From Venturia oleaginea (taxonomy: Eukaryota; Ascomycota; Dothideomycetes; Venturiales; Venturiaceae), in the NCBI GenBank assembly GCA_013176395.1, contig JABMLP010000009.1, forward strand, positions 248,001-312,000: 64,000 nt of DNA, written 5' to 3'. Numbering within the stretch: position 1 is the first letter of the stretch; every line of letters starts with the position of its first letter. Positions 36,887-46,360 of this stretch are shown piece by piece. The notes below the pieces were generated by a model. The model did not search any database and had not been told where the DNA came from. It was given only the letters and a program-made list of their open reading frames with translations. Made by a program: the position numbers and the translations under genes.

Positions 36887-38016
36887 GATTAAATGTGGCG
36901 TTCTTTCCGGTCAAGTCTTTGGATCCCAGTCGACCAAAGTGGGAATCTACGGGTCCTTCAAAATTAATTCCGTTGCTGCTTGTTTATTTGGCGTTTTGAG
37001 ATCCTGGTAACTTGGGTAAGAGAAGATTGAAGTTGTGGACTACTTGAGTTAACGCTTATGCTTACGAATAACTTATCAGCAGCAGTAGTGGCATGTACTT
37101 CTAATCGGGAATTCCGATGTTTATCCATGAGGATAGGCGTTCAGCGTTGGTCGGCGTTTGTTTCCGTTTCGAATGAGTCCTTGAGACCCATCGAAAATCT
37201 GGTAAATGAGGTTAGAGAAAACTCAAGTTTTAGACTGCTTGCACCAATGCTTATTCATACAACTGGCTTCTTCGGTAGCGGCAGCTTTGTACTTCTGTTC
37301 CAATACTTTGATGGTTGTCTATGAATACAGGCGTTTCGAGTGGTTCAGATTTCATCTGCGTTACGATTTAATCCTTGAGGCCCTATGAGATCCTGATTAT
37401 TTGGAAAATTGTACTTGGAAAGAGCTTCGGAGTACGGACATGATGAAACGAAAGAAATCGAAGTGGAAGGATGGCTTCGCATCGTGTCCTATTTGATCCA
37501 TCTCGTGGTTTTTTCGTTGCGAGAAGGTAATATTGAAGTGATGCTTCTTATTGCAAAGGTGTGTGAGGGAAAGAGCTTGGTTTTGGTGTGGTCTGTCTAT
37601 CTACATCGACAGTGTAGTTTCGTCGGTCATATCAGGCCCCGCATCTGTCGACGAATATCTGGATAGCTTCTGGACGCAATCGCCGTCTCCTAGAGCCAGT
37701 ATCGTTGCACTATCGATCTTGAGCTGTCTGAAGGGAAGGAGGGACTTAGTTTTGTCTCTGATCGTGACCAGTCTCTCCGTGTTTTCGATGCTGAGGGTAG
37801 CGAAGTTTTCAAGCAATGTATCGAATTGCAAAAAAGTTGAACGAAAGAAGCTTGCCTTCGCGTGGACTTATTCATGATTGTCAGCGAAATAAAGCACTGC
37901 CGGGTCTTGTGGCGCTCTGTCTCGTTCGAGGATGTCGTGGGTAGGGTTTTGGTACGGTCGCTTTCTCGAAGAGCTGGAGCTCTGTCGCGGTCGCTATCGA
38001 TCTCGAGCTGGATAAG
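36887..38016. other. degenerate intergenic region
   Basis: No convincing gene. Two stretches resemble single decayed arms of the hairpin family (ACTATCGATCTTGAGCTG at 37710-37727; GCTATCGATCTCGAGCTGG at 37991-38009), about 280 bp apart, but matching left arms are weak. Confidence 0.4.
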
Positions 38017-38529
38017 CTATGCCATGTCAACCTGTCTTGTAAGGTAAAAGATATTGAAACAAGTTGTGAGTTGATATAGAAGATCGAAAGCATGAGACAA
38101 TGGCGTCTCTTCATTGGTCCATCCGACAAGCAACCATGTCTGTTTGCCATTCTTCTTCGTGCTAACGTGCAGTACAATAGGTATTTCGGGGCTCGATGAA
38201 GAGCCAGGTCTGATACTCCTGTTCCCAGGTTCGCGATCGATGTCTTGCGGCATGGTATTCGGGCGACCATGCACGGCCCTCATTATTTCTAGATATGGCA
38301 AGTCTTGGCTCACGAACAAGTATTTAAGCAGCAACTTCTCGTCGCCAGCTTCTTCCCACCACAGATTCAAAACGCTATGGGCAGTTCTGGAAAATGTAAG
38401 CCAGTCCGCACTTGCGATTGTCGTGATGGAAAGGACTGACATAGGACAGAATCTCGGAAGGCCCCTTTCTCCCGTCTTATTATGGTAGAAGGTAGCGACA
38501 CAAATGGAGCGCGAGGCTAGTAACCACAT
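38017..38529 (-). CDS. hypothetical protein, 170 residues (low support)
   Basis: Open frame on the minus strand from ATG 38529 (MWLLASRSICVATFYHNKTG ...). The composition is protein-like, with a plausible alternation of hydrophobic and polar segments (LLLKYLFVSQDLPYLEIMRA, IPIVLHVSTKKNGKQTWLLVGW). No family recognised, no clear leader, and upstream exons are possible. It lies between the two LPxELR paralogues in the opposite orientation. It could be a chance ORF. Confidence 0.3.
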   Translation of the reverse strand: MWLLASRSICVATFYHNKTGERGLPRFCPMSVLSITTIASADWLTFSRTAHSVLNLWWEEAGDEKLLLKYLFVSQDLPYLEIMRAVHGRPNTMPQDIDREPGNRSIRPGSSSSPEIPIVLHVSTKKNGKQTWLLVGWTNEETPLSHAFDLLYQLTTCFNIFYLTRQVDMA

Positions 38530-38824
38530 CGCGATGGCATGTTTTGAACTCAACGGCTAACGATCTAACAGTCATGGCCAGCAAATTCTCAAATACAGGT
38601 AGTGCAATGTTCAAACATGGGTTCTACAGGCTCAAAGAAGACTAATATTGTTCTAGAACTGCTTTCCGCAACTGACGGTCATTGTTCCTCCTCGTACCCT
38701 CAGGTCGCCGGCCACCTACGATCATATTACGCGCCTCGAACTCGGAACGAAGGACGTGACAACGCCTCGACAGAGGAAGGTAGCGACAACACCCCACCAC
38801 GAGCGGAAGAAGTTGGCGACCCGC

Positions 38825-39570
38825 ATGAAGAACAAAAAGCAAGCAGCAAAGCGCAAGCAGGATAGGATGAAGGCACGCATGTTCAAATGGACATTCGACT
38901 TTTTAGGCCTACCACGCGGGTTGAGAGACCAGATCTACCGCGAGGTAGCCTCACTGGACTGCAAATGTGGCACTCGAGCTCAGACGGTAACCCCTCGTGC
39001 AACGCGTGCGTGCAGAAGCTCTACTCACAACACGCGACAAGTGCATACCACAAGCTCTTCTTTTGGGATCTTAGAATGAGACTGGAGCTTGCAACGCAGC
39101 CTCATCAATCCAGGATGCGACGGGTCGACAAACAGATTGATACCGAATTTCTTGAGGTCGTTATCCCTGATCACTGCGCCATACTCCGGTTTGACCTACA
39201 AACATTCCGCTTCACCAGTTTCTCTCTAAAGAAGGATGCTAACAGCGAATTCGGCTACGAGCAAGCTAAAGCTGCCAGACCCTCAGACATCCGCGAACAT
39301 TTCGTCGCCTTAATCAAGGAGTGTGCAGTGGTGATCTGCGACAACAATCCTTGAGAGAGTACTTTCATGGAGAAGATGAGCGATGCATTGGGTATGTTTC
39401 CCAAGCTGAAGTCCGTCTTGTTATGCTGGTGCCGTGAGAGCTCGGGTGGTTGGTTGAGATGCATACGAAAACTGGAGCTCGTGGATGGTAAATTTACCAC
39501 GGACCACCCAATCGATGTGACGAGCTTGAAAGCTCTGGTTGCACTGAAGAATTACGAACAGTATTGTTGA
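38825..39570 (+). pseudogene. second LPxELR-motif paralogue, interrupted
   Basis: Begins KWTFDFLGLPRGLRDQIYREVASL, equivalent to FFDLPLELRIHIYRDFA of the upstream gene. Later VDKQIDTEFLEVVIPDHCAI, LRFDLQTFRFTSFS and ECAVVICDNN match the paralogue block by block. After CDNNP an in-frame TGA (39352-39354) stands where the paralogue has LWDG. The same frame then continues through FPKLKSVLLCW and DVTSLKALVALKNYEQYC, matching the paralogue's C-terminus, to 39570. The first part is in another frame and needs an intron (candidate 38989-39056, 68 bp, GTAACC donor). The in-frame stop makes this a likely pseudogene, unless an unseen intron removes it or the base is wrong. Confidence 0.55.
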
Positions 39571-41099
39571 ACATGATCTGGCAGGGTAGGATAGGTTCGA
39601 TGGAGCATTTGTTTTGGAAGAACGAAAATGTGGACGGGGCTTCAAGGGATGCAAGGCTTTTATTGATTACCAGGTCTGAGTTTATGGGATCATTGAGATA
39701 CTGATGACGTGCAGCAGAGTCGTTTTCTTGAGAGATTCGAGGCGGCTTTCTCAATGAAATATTAGAGGCGGACCTAAGAGGCCAGGCAAATACAGTACAT
39801 TCACTGACTTGACTACTAACTGTGATCCATAGTTATCTGCTTCTTACTGCGCTAATGTCGGCACCATGACATCGCGATTCATAATCAGTCAGTCCAACTG
39901 CCTGGCGCCGCTAGTCAAGTATGTTAGCTAAGGTGGTGAAACCCATTGTAGCGCCATCTACGAGAGACGATATTTACCCGCTATGTATCTGCGAGTTTCG
40001 TCGTAATTATCAGTAAATAGCGAAAGCCACGTAATCTGTCCTGCTTGTTACTTGGATAGGGGCCGATAGCCTCGCTTCTCGGTTTTTGCGTTTTTTTGAT
40101 AAATATCCGATTTGCTATATATATATATCACTCTATTTTGCCCAGAAGCTAGTATCTATCCCACCCTAATGTTAGCAGGATTTTCGCAGGGGTAATCGAA
40201 CCACTGAAGTCAGTAATTGAGCTCGTGTCCTAAACTAAACGTGTGATCAAGTCACTTGATGAATTATGCGTGAGGGTAGGCACAGGGGGGGAGATTTATC
40301 CTAGTACCCGTCAGGCGGTTGGTTAGGTTCCTCTTCTATGGCAATCAGTCAGGCAGTTTATAGCGCCCTTGATTGACTGACTGAAGTTAAGAATACCCCC
40401 CTAAGTAAAAGGATATATAGCCTAATCTAGAAGCGCTAGTTTATATATTCCCAAGGTAGATTATCTTATCTTATCTAGGTAGACAACAAGGCCTAATCGG
40501 GATAATTATAGGGAACGGGATGTACATTAGCCAATATAAGCTCCGTGAGCCGCCGAGTGGAACCGAGCGTTTCCCGCACTTCATCCCATCAGCGCACAAA
40601 GATAAGATATATCCTTTGTGAGCCTCGTGACAGCGATTCCACCACCCCCGGCAAAAAGCACTCAAAAAGCACTCGAAATCCACTCAATACAATCTCACCT
40701 ATAGGCTCAAAAAAATACCTCAACGGCTTCAATCCAGTATTTTAGCTGATCTCAGCCGGGATCAGCCGTACATCCCGTTTTCAGCTTTGCCTGGATACCG
40801 CGAGATTACATAGTAGGCGGTATTTCTAACCGTGCCAGTATAGTTATGTGCAATTGGTCAATCGATCCGCATAGTTTGACGAATCGGTCAGCCTGACTGA
40901 CTGTCGAAAGCCCTGAATTATGGATTTGCTCTCCATATAGAATGTGCAGAGGTGGGCTGAATACGAGAACCCACATTCTCATGGCTAAATAATCTCTTGC
41001 CGCACCTAGAACCCGTAGCTACAATCGTGTTTACAAAGAACTTCTTTATCTTCAAGCCAGACTCACTCGGCGTTCTTACCTAGACCGACTGGAAGAAAT
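39571..41099. other. AT-rich region, possible DNA-transposon remnant
   Basis: Gene-free. CAGTCAGTC at 39886-39894 faces GACTGACTG at 40375-40383 and again at 40895-40903; GGCGC follows the first and precedes the second. Inverted 9-mers of this kind could be eroded terminal repeats. There is a (TA)n run near 40118-40128 and a palindromic CAATCAGTC...GATTGACTG around 40343-40380. No transposase ORF. Confidence 0.35.
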
Positions 41100-41520
41100 A
41101 TGCGTTTCAACGGCCTCAACGTCATCTTGGCATGCCTTCTCCAGTAAGTGTTCTCGAAAAATCGCCATCAGATCTTCAGCTAAAACCCGTACTCGACAGT
41201 CTTGACATGGCCGCTGCATTTGATCGCGGCTGCTGTGACAAAAAAGGCGACATAGGCTGGCAAAACGACGCTACGATTCATTGTTGTAAAATGTACGGCG
41301 TTCGGAAACATCACGATTGGCAAAGATATGTTGTAAGCCTGAGATTTTCTATGATGTGCTTAGACCTCGCTAGTATTGATCGCTTTCTGACGCCTTCATG
41401 TCGTTTGTTCTTGATTAGTGTGTTATGGATCCGAGATTCAAGGATCAGTTTGGGACTTGTTGTAGAGGGGAGGGGATATTATATCGGACCTTGAATTGGG
41501 GTGATTGTAGGGCTAACTGA
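41100..41520 (+). CDS. small secreted cysteine-rich protein, effector candidate (3 exons)
   Basis: Exons 41100-41143, 41200-41332 and 41419-41520 give 92 residues; no single reading frame shows it. The N-terminus MRFNGLNVILACLLHLDMAA is a signal peptide with likely cleavage before FDRGCC. The mature part of about 70 residues has eight cysteines in the pattern CC-CC-C-CC-C (RGCCDK, IHCCKM, YVCVMD, GTCCRG, GDCRAN), consistent with four disulfides. Introns have GTAAGT and GTAAGC donors and CGACAG and GATTAG acceptors, and all three exons are in phase. It ends TGA at 41518-41520. Small size, secretion and paired cysteines fit a fungal effector or antimicrobial protein, and it lies next to repeat-rich DNA. 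No named family recognised. Confidence 0.75.
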
Positions 41521-43311
41521 GGACTGCTGGTATGGTGATGGGTCTTGTAAAAGGAGATGGAGGCCTTTAGTACTTATGGACTTTATCCGATGGGCAGATA
41601 ACGGCAGGTGTATCGTTCGCTTGATATGAAGATGAAACATTCTGACGACTTGATAACTATGTGATTCGTTTATATTACCTCCAGAATCGGCATCTGAGGA
41701 TGAGAATTACATTGGCAGATTCCCAGACCATTCACGGTGACCATGAATATTTCAAAATTCGTGCTACCTATGTCTTTGTCACCAATTCCTCGTTCCCTCG
41801 TATTAACTCGCCATCCCTTTTACTCTGACCTTTCACAATCAAACATGTTGGTGATTACCCCTACCACTCATCCATTCTCAATACCTTTACCGGGTCCGAA
41901 GCAAGAACCACTTAAAGTCCATGTACTTCAAAATTTCTCACGCAGAAGAAGAAATCGCACATTGATCATAGCAAAGCTCTTACAATTTTCATACAGACAG
42001 TCAATCGAACACCGCCACAATGTTCATCCTAGCCTCGATCCTACATAATCTGCACACGTTTGACCCTAGAGTCCCTATAATCCCTATCTCAACCTGCAGA
42101 CCGAGCCTGGGCCGTCACGATCATAACCCGCACCCAAACTCCTCTAAAATCAAGACCAATCCGTAGAATCACAAGCAAGCGCTCCAGAAATCTAGAAAGC
42201 AAACCAAACTCCAAGATCGAAAATCAAATCCTATGACCCAGATTTCCCAAGCCATTGATCCTCTAATTCCTTCTTCTCCTCAGCTCTACTTCGCAATTTC
42301 CAGTTCACAATCATCGTATAGACGACCAAGCGGCTCTGGGTTGCCCTTTGTCCTGGGCCGCAGCTATGGACACGATAATAACACGAGGCTGAGACAAAAA
42401 ATGATGAGGCAATGCAATACGTACATGTCCGAGTACATGCAGTAGCAGGGCGTGGCCGAGTCAAGTCAATGCGTGGCGCAGTACATTCTGGCAATGCATG
42501 TGCAACGGGAGACTTTAGCCAGATAATAAGCCTTGAAATCCATTAACAGATCCAAAATGACCTATCAAACGTTGCATCGTGAGTATCAGGCCAACGGCCT
42601 GTGAATGAAGAGTAGGAAAGTCGTGGTCCAAGTATACTACACATGGAGTGGCTGTGAGAATCAGTGAATGCTTAATGTGAAAGCTGTGAAGTACGGAAAG
42701 CATTCTGCCAGCTTGACCAACCATTATGACTCACAGGTCCCCGACTCCATCATGCCTGGCCATAATGGTTGTAAACCGTGCCCTCTGTCTAGCCATATCG
42801 AAGACTTGCCGAGTCAAGCTTGCTTGCTTACCTGTGGTCAACCGCTGTCATGCAATCAGCACAGCAAATACAGAGATCAAGCAATACCTCCAGCATACTT
42901 CCAGCATTTGTGATGTTGTCGAGGTCGAGAGAGTACTGCGCCGTCAACTTGCCAGAGAATTGATCAATGGGGATATCCCATGGAAAGATAGGCCAATCCC
43001 ACCACCAGGTCCTCCTCAGCGACAAGCCAAGACTGGAGATCGAACTCCCAGATCATGCAAGGCTACCGCACTCGGCCTATGCCATCGCGCGGCGCATCTG
43101 CAGCCCGCGATCGTTCCTCTCAGCCATCGCCTGTTCATATTCCCCATGGTCGCATGATGGCACAACAGCATGCTCACCGCGCTAGAGCTGAGCAGTATAG
43201 ATATCCATACTATAAAAGCATCAACATCACAATTATAAGGCCATCCAAGAAGCAAATTTGCAAAGTAACAATAAGCGGGACGTTTAAGCAACCAAATCAA
43301 ACTAGGCCAAG
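41521..43311. other. intergenic region
   Basis: No convincing gene. On the minus strand 43026-43091 resembles a tRNA-derived sequence (A-box-like AGGCCGAGTGCGG, B-box-like GAGTTCGATCTCC) but cannot fold as a normal tRNA. Confidence 0.4.
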
Positions 43312-43575
43312 ATGTCAAGACCCCGCCCATCAGGCCCAACACCAGCTCCCCTTCCAACAGCTCCCCCTAATAATGGCGGACTCCGCATGAGAGCGAGGAA
43401 TAATCCTCGCGGAGCAGCTCCAATAGACGACAATGACTGCAACCAACGCCCTCACCGAGTCCGTGGCAGTCGGACCATGGTGGGTGTGAGTAATATTCCG
43501 CGACGGGGAGGCTGGCAGAATGATACTGATCATGACGATGATGATGACGATGACGACGATGATTACGATCCTTGA
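43312..43575 (+). CDS. small hypothetical protein with acidic tail
   Basis: 87 residues from ATG 43312 in good context (CCAAGATGTC). Pro- and Arg-rich (SRPRPSGPTPAPLPTAPPNN), ending in a run of about ten aspartates. The Asp run comes from a GATGAT/GACGAC repeat and could be a microsatellite, so this may be chance. No homologue recognised. Confidence 0.3.
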   Translation: MSRPRPSGPTPAPLPTAPPNNGGLRMRARNNPRGAAPIDDNDCNQRPHRVRGSRTMVGVSNIPRRGGWQNDTDHDDDDDDDDDDYDP

Positions 43576-44029
43576 ACGAGGGCTAATGGGAGATAGATAG
43601 GCGGTGTAACTGGGCAAGTAGATAGGATTTGATTCGTTTTTGTACTCGTATTGTGAGCGACGGGAGATGACCAACTTGGTCTGGCATAAGATAGAGAGGG
43701 AAACGTTGGCTGTTGGGCATCGGGAAACTGTTGATAAAGTATTAGGTAGTATATATTCTAGAATGGATGTTTTGATGTACCACAAGATTTTGAAAGATAT
43801 CCTGAAATGGGGGCAAGGATCGATAATGCCGCCGCGTGCTGAATTTTGTTCGCGAAACCAACAAGGTTGAAGTTGAGATCAAGATGTACTAGTGGTTGAG
43901 TCAGTCCAAGATCCGAACTCTTAAAAACATACCTTTGAAAAGATTCTCACTCCGAAAGTATAAGAGGATAAGAGTTCACGAGGAGCTCCTAGGTAGCTTT
44001 CCCACTCTTTCATCACAAAATCATTCAAA

Positions 44030-44299
44030 ATGTTCAATTGCCCCAACCAATTCCAAACCGTCCATCATCAACTCATCCGCACCTAAAAAACAGAGATAGC
44101 AAAACTCAAATCCCGTCTTCTCGTAGAGGCAGCGCAGGTAGCTCAAAAAGAGAATGAAGTTCTCCAATCTAAATTGAAGAAATCGAGCTTTGGGTCGATG
44201 GTAGCGCAGGTAGCTAAGCTGCAAGAAGAGAATAAGCGTCTCCATTCCATTTTGGACAAAGCGAACTTCGAGTTGATGAGCGCGCTCGGGATTGTGTGA
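44030..44299 (+). pseudogene. coiled-coil ORF interrupted by TAA
   Basis: ATG 44030 opens MFNCPNQFQTVHHQLIRT, then TAA at 44084. The same frame continues KTEIAKLKSRLLVEAAQVAQ ... VAKLQEENKRLHSILDKANF to TGA at 44297-44299, a clear heptad coiled coil of about 70 residues. No intron of acceptable size removes the stop. It is therefore a broken gene, or the base is wrong. It resembles in size and style the coiled-coil proteins at 44446 and 48886. Confidence 0.45.
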
Positions 44300-44445
44300 A
44301 GAGAAGTCTATTGTGTCAGAGAATTTGAAACCAGATGATAAAGAGTTGTATGTAGACCATCTGTGAGAATACCATGGATGGCACAATTTATGCGCTTCAT
44401 GAATCAGCTGATTACCTTGCCCAAAAGTCCGTGAACTACGCTTCA

Positions 44446-44817
44446 CTACATCATCGGCCACACATCAGCCACCTCCCAAGTTTCAAGCACCCCTTCCCAT
44501 ACAAAGTTTACCAGCACCTTTGCAGCCCTCGACGGCCCAATCTCCTCTTTCGCATCCATAATATCCCGATGTATCTTCACAAATGCTTCCACTCGAGGCA
44601 TTCGTTCCTTCATAGCCCACAGTTGCCATTGCACATTGTGAAGTGATAGCTTCGTGTGTTCAAGTGTTTTGTTCTTTTCCTCTATTTGTAAGAGTACATT
44701 TCGAAGCTTGATCTTTTCCATGGCGAGCTGATACCTCAGGCTGTTAACCTCTCGTCGTAATGTTTCTTCGTTTGTAATGGCTGGAAGGGTATATCCGACC
44801 AAGCAATGATTTCGCAT
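44446..44817 (-). CDS. small coiled-coil protein
   Basis: 123 residues from ATG 44817 (MRNHCLVGYTLPAITNEETL). The frame is open farther upstream, so the start is uncertain. Residues 15-75 form a strong heptad coiled coil (LRREVNSLRYQLAMEKIKLR, VLLQIEEKNKTLEHTKLSLH), followed by a mixed helix (RVEAFVKIHRDIMDAKEE) and a hydrophobic C-terminal part with several Trp. Not recognised as a family. It runs against the broken coiled-coil ORF at 44030, tail to tail. Confidence 0.5.
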   Translation of the reverse strand: MRNHCLVGYTLPAITNEETLRREVNSLRYQLAMEKIKLRNVLLQIEEKNKTLEHTKLSLHNVQWQLWAMKERMPRVEAFVKIHRDIMDAKEEIGPSRAAKVLVNFVWEGVLETWEVADVWPMM

Positions 44818-45370
44818 TGTTATATGGGTGGTGTGCGTGCTTTCTATTAGGATTGACTTCATGGCAGAATCGTGGGACGGATTGCGCTTTACATTGTTGG
44901 CATGGTCAGATCGATTGACCGCATCGAGATCTGGTCGCGATATGGCGTTCGACTTCCTGGGTCCTCCAATTTGGCAAACCTCAACGACCCTCCAGCTGAG
45001 ATTGAGCAACGGAAAAGTTGGTGTATGGAGTCCTGTAACCCAGAGCTGCACAGGTTAGCAGTTGGGAACCAGAATAGGGAGCCCAGATTTCGGACCACCA
45101 GCATTTGAAAAGTAAGAGTTAGCACATCAAATAGATCGTATTTGTCCCACGCGCTGGCTCGCACGACCAAGGTATAGCCAGAACCTAGAAAATGTAAAGT
45201 ATAGTACATACGCAATCCTTACGCCCAGAATCGAAACCTCGCCATGCTTTTCCCGGCCTACCAAGTATGTGATTCCAAAAGAAATTTGGCGAATACACTG
45301 TACACCCGGAAGAGTATCGGTATTGCTGTGTCGTCCTCAGCTCCCCCATCTTGAAGCATGCGCGACTTGT
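44818..45370. other. intergenic region
   Basis: Upstream of the coiled-coil gene and downstream of SEC61 beta. No gene recognised. Confidence 0.4.
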
Positions 45371-45994
45371 TTATGATGACATTTTTCGGGTAAACTTGGC
45401 TATGACTGCGAGATTGTTAGATTGTATCATGGAAAGGAGGGCTATAGTCGACATACTATGTAGTGCAACAACGGAGATGATGAAACCGACAGAAAGGACG
45501 ACGGACGACGACGGGATCGACCTTGAGTCCTGGAGACTCATCGGTATAAAGCTCTGTGGTGGTGATGTTAACGATTGTCCTTGGATTTCCCCTGAAGCTA
45601 TGCCTCGGCCAGGTCTGTCTCCATCCTCCTGAGGAAGGTCCAATTCGCGACCCGGAAGTGATATCACGTACTCAACATAGTGCTGCTGGAACCTCCAGCA
45701 CCTGCGGCCCTCGTGCTGCTTGGTCGGGCATTTGCGCTCTTCTCCTTCAAATCGGCGGCAGCTCGTCTCCTAATAGCAGTGGCGGGTCCTCCTGGGGGCT
45801 TTGGGGATGATGGGCGAGCGGATGAAGCGCCAGAGCTGGGAGGGTTCACTGGGGAGTTCGAGCGTGGGGCAGACTATTGAATGGCATAAGTATTCGCATT
45901 CTCATCCAGGTAATTTGTCGAGTATGAGTGCTCGCATGCCCCGGAGCTTGCGATGCGCTGGTTCGAATTGAAGTTGTATAGATGGACATACCAT
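45371..45994 (-). CDS. SBH1: Sec61 beta subunit (ER translocon), 4 exons, 1-nt frameshift
   Basis: Tail-anchored subunit of the ER protein-translocation channel. Exons on the minus strand: 45994-45992 (just the ATG), 45873-45672, 45553-45457 and 45405-45371. Splicing gives M-SAPRSNSPVNPPSSG, then GGPATAIRRRAAADLKEK, ANARPSSTRAAGAGGSSSTM, LKLYTDESPGLKVDPVVV, the membrane helix (VVLSVGFIISVVALH) and IAKFTRKMSS. These are the Sec61 beta hallmarks. Total exon length is 337 nt, one over a multiple of three. The extra base lies in GTCGTCGTCCGTCGTCC (about 45495-45511); dropping one C gives VDPVVVVVLSVGF and 111 residues, the usual length. Introns are 118, 118 and 51 bp. It shares a 366-bp divergent promoter with the complex I gene. 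Confidence 0.88.
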
Positions 45995-46360
45995 TTTGAT
46001 AGATTCTGGTGTGAGAAGTTGAGCTGGAGGTATTATTCGGGTGGTCGTGAGTTGTTTGAAGGGGTTTAATTGTTCGTGTCGTGTCTCCTATCAATATACT
46101 TTGGAAGTGAGAGATGCCACATCTCAAAGTCCGAGTGGCTTAGGCGGGAAAATTACGAGAATTACAATCACTACACTAAGCCCAAAGTAGATGATGGTAC
46201 CGATTACAAAAAGACCTGCGATCGATTGGTCGTGTCGTCAACGATCTCTCTGGAGAGATACATCTTCAATCCACACCTGCAGTCCACACCTGCAGCCCAC
46301 ACCCAAACCACACGACCCTCACCACATACCAGACACGTCAATTGGAACCACAGAGTCACA
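45995..46360. promoter_or_regulatory. divergent promoter between SEC61 beta and NUO51
   Basis: 366 bp between two divergent start codons. The CT/AC-rich part before the complex I ATG (46260-46350, with CCACACCTGCAG twice) is probably its leader. No TATA box is obvious. Confidence 0.5.

Noticed and set aside
37620..38010. Two further hairpin copies near 37710 and 37990
   Set aside because: Only one arm of each resembles the family; the opposite arms do not pair, so they are noted as possible relics only.
40150..40230. A minus-strand stretch with GGTTCGATTACC resembling a tRNA T-arm
   Set aside because: The stem does not pair properly and no cloverleaf can be drawn. Treated as chance or a very decayed tRNA fragment.
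46120..46170. GTCCGAGTGGCTTAGGCGGG, like the D-arm of a serine tRNA
   Set aside because: No anticodon arm or T-arm follows, and it lies in the SEC61 beta/NUO51 promoter.
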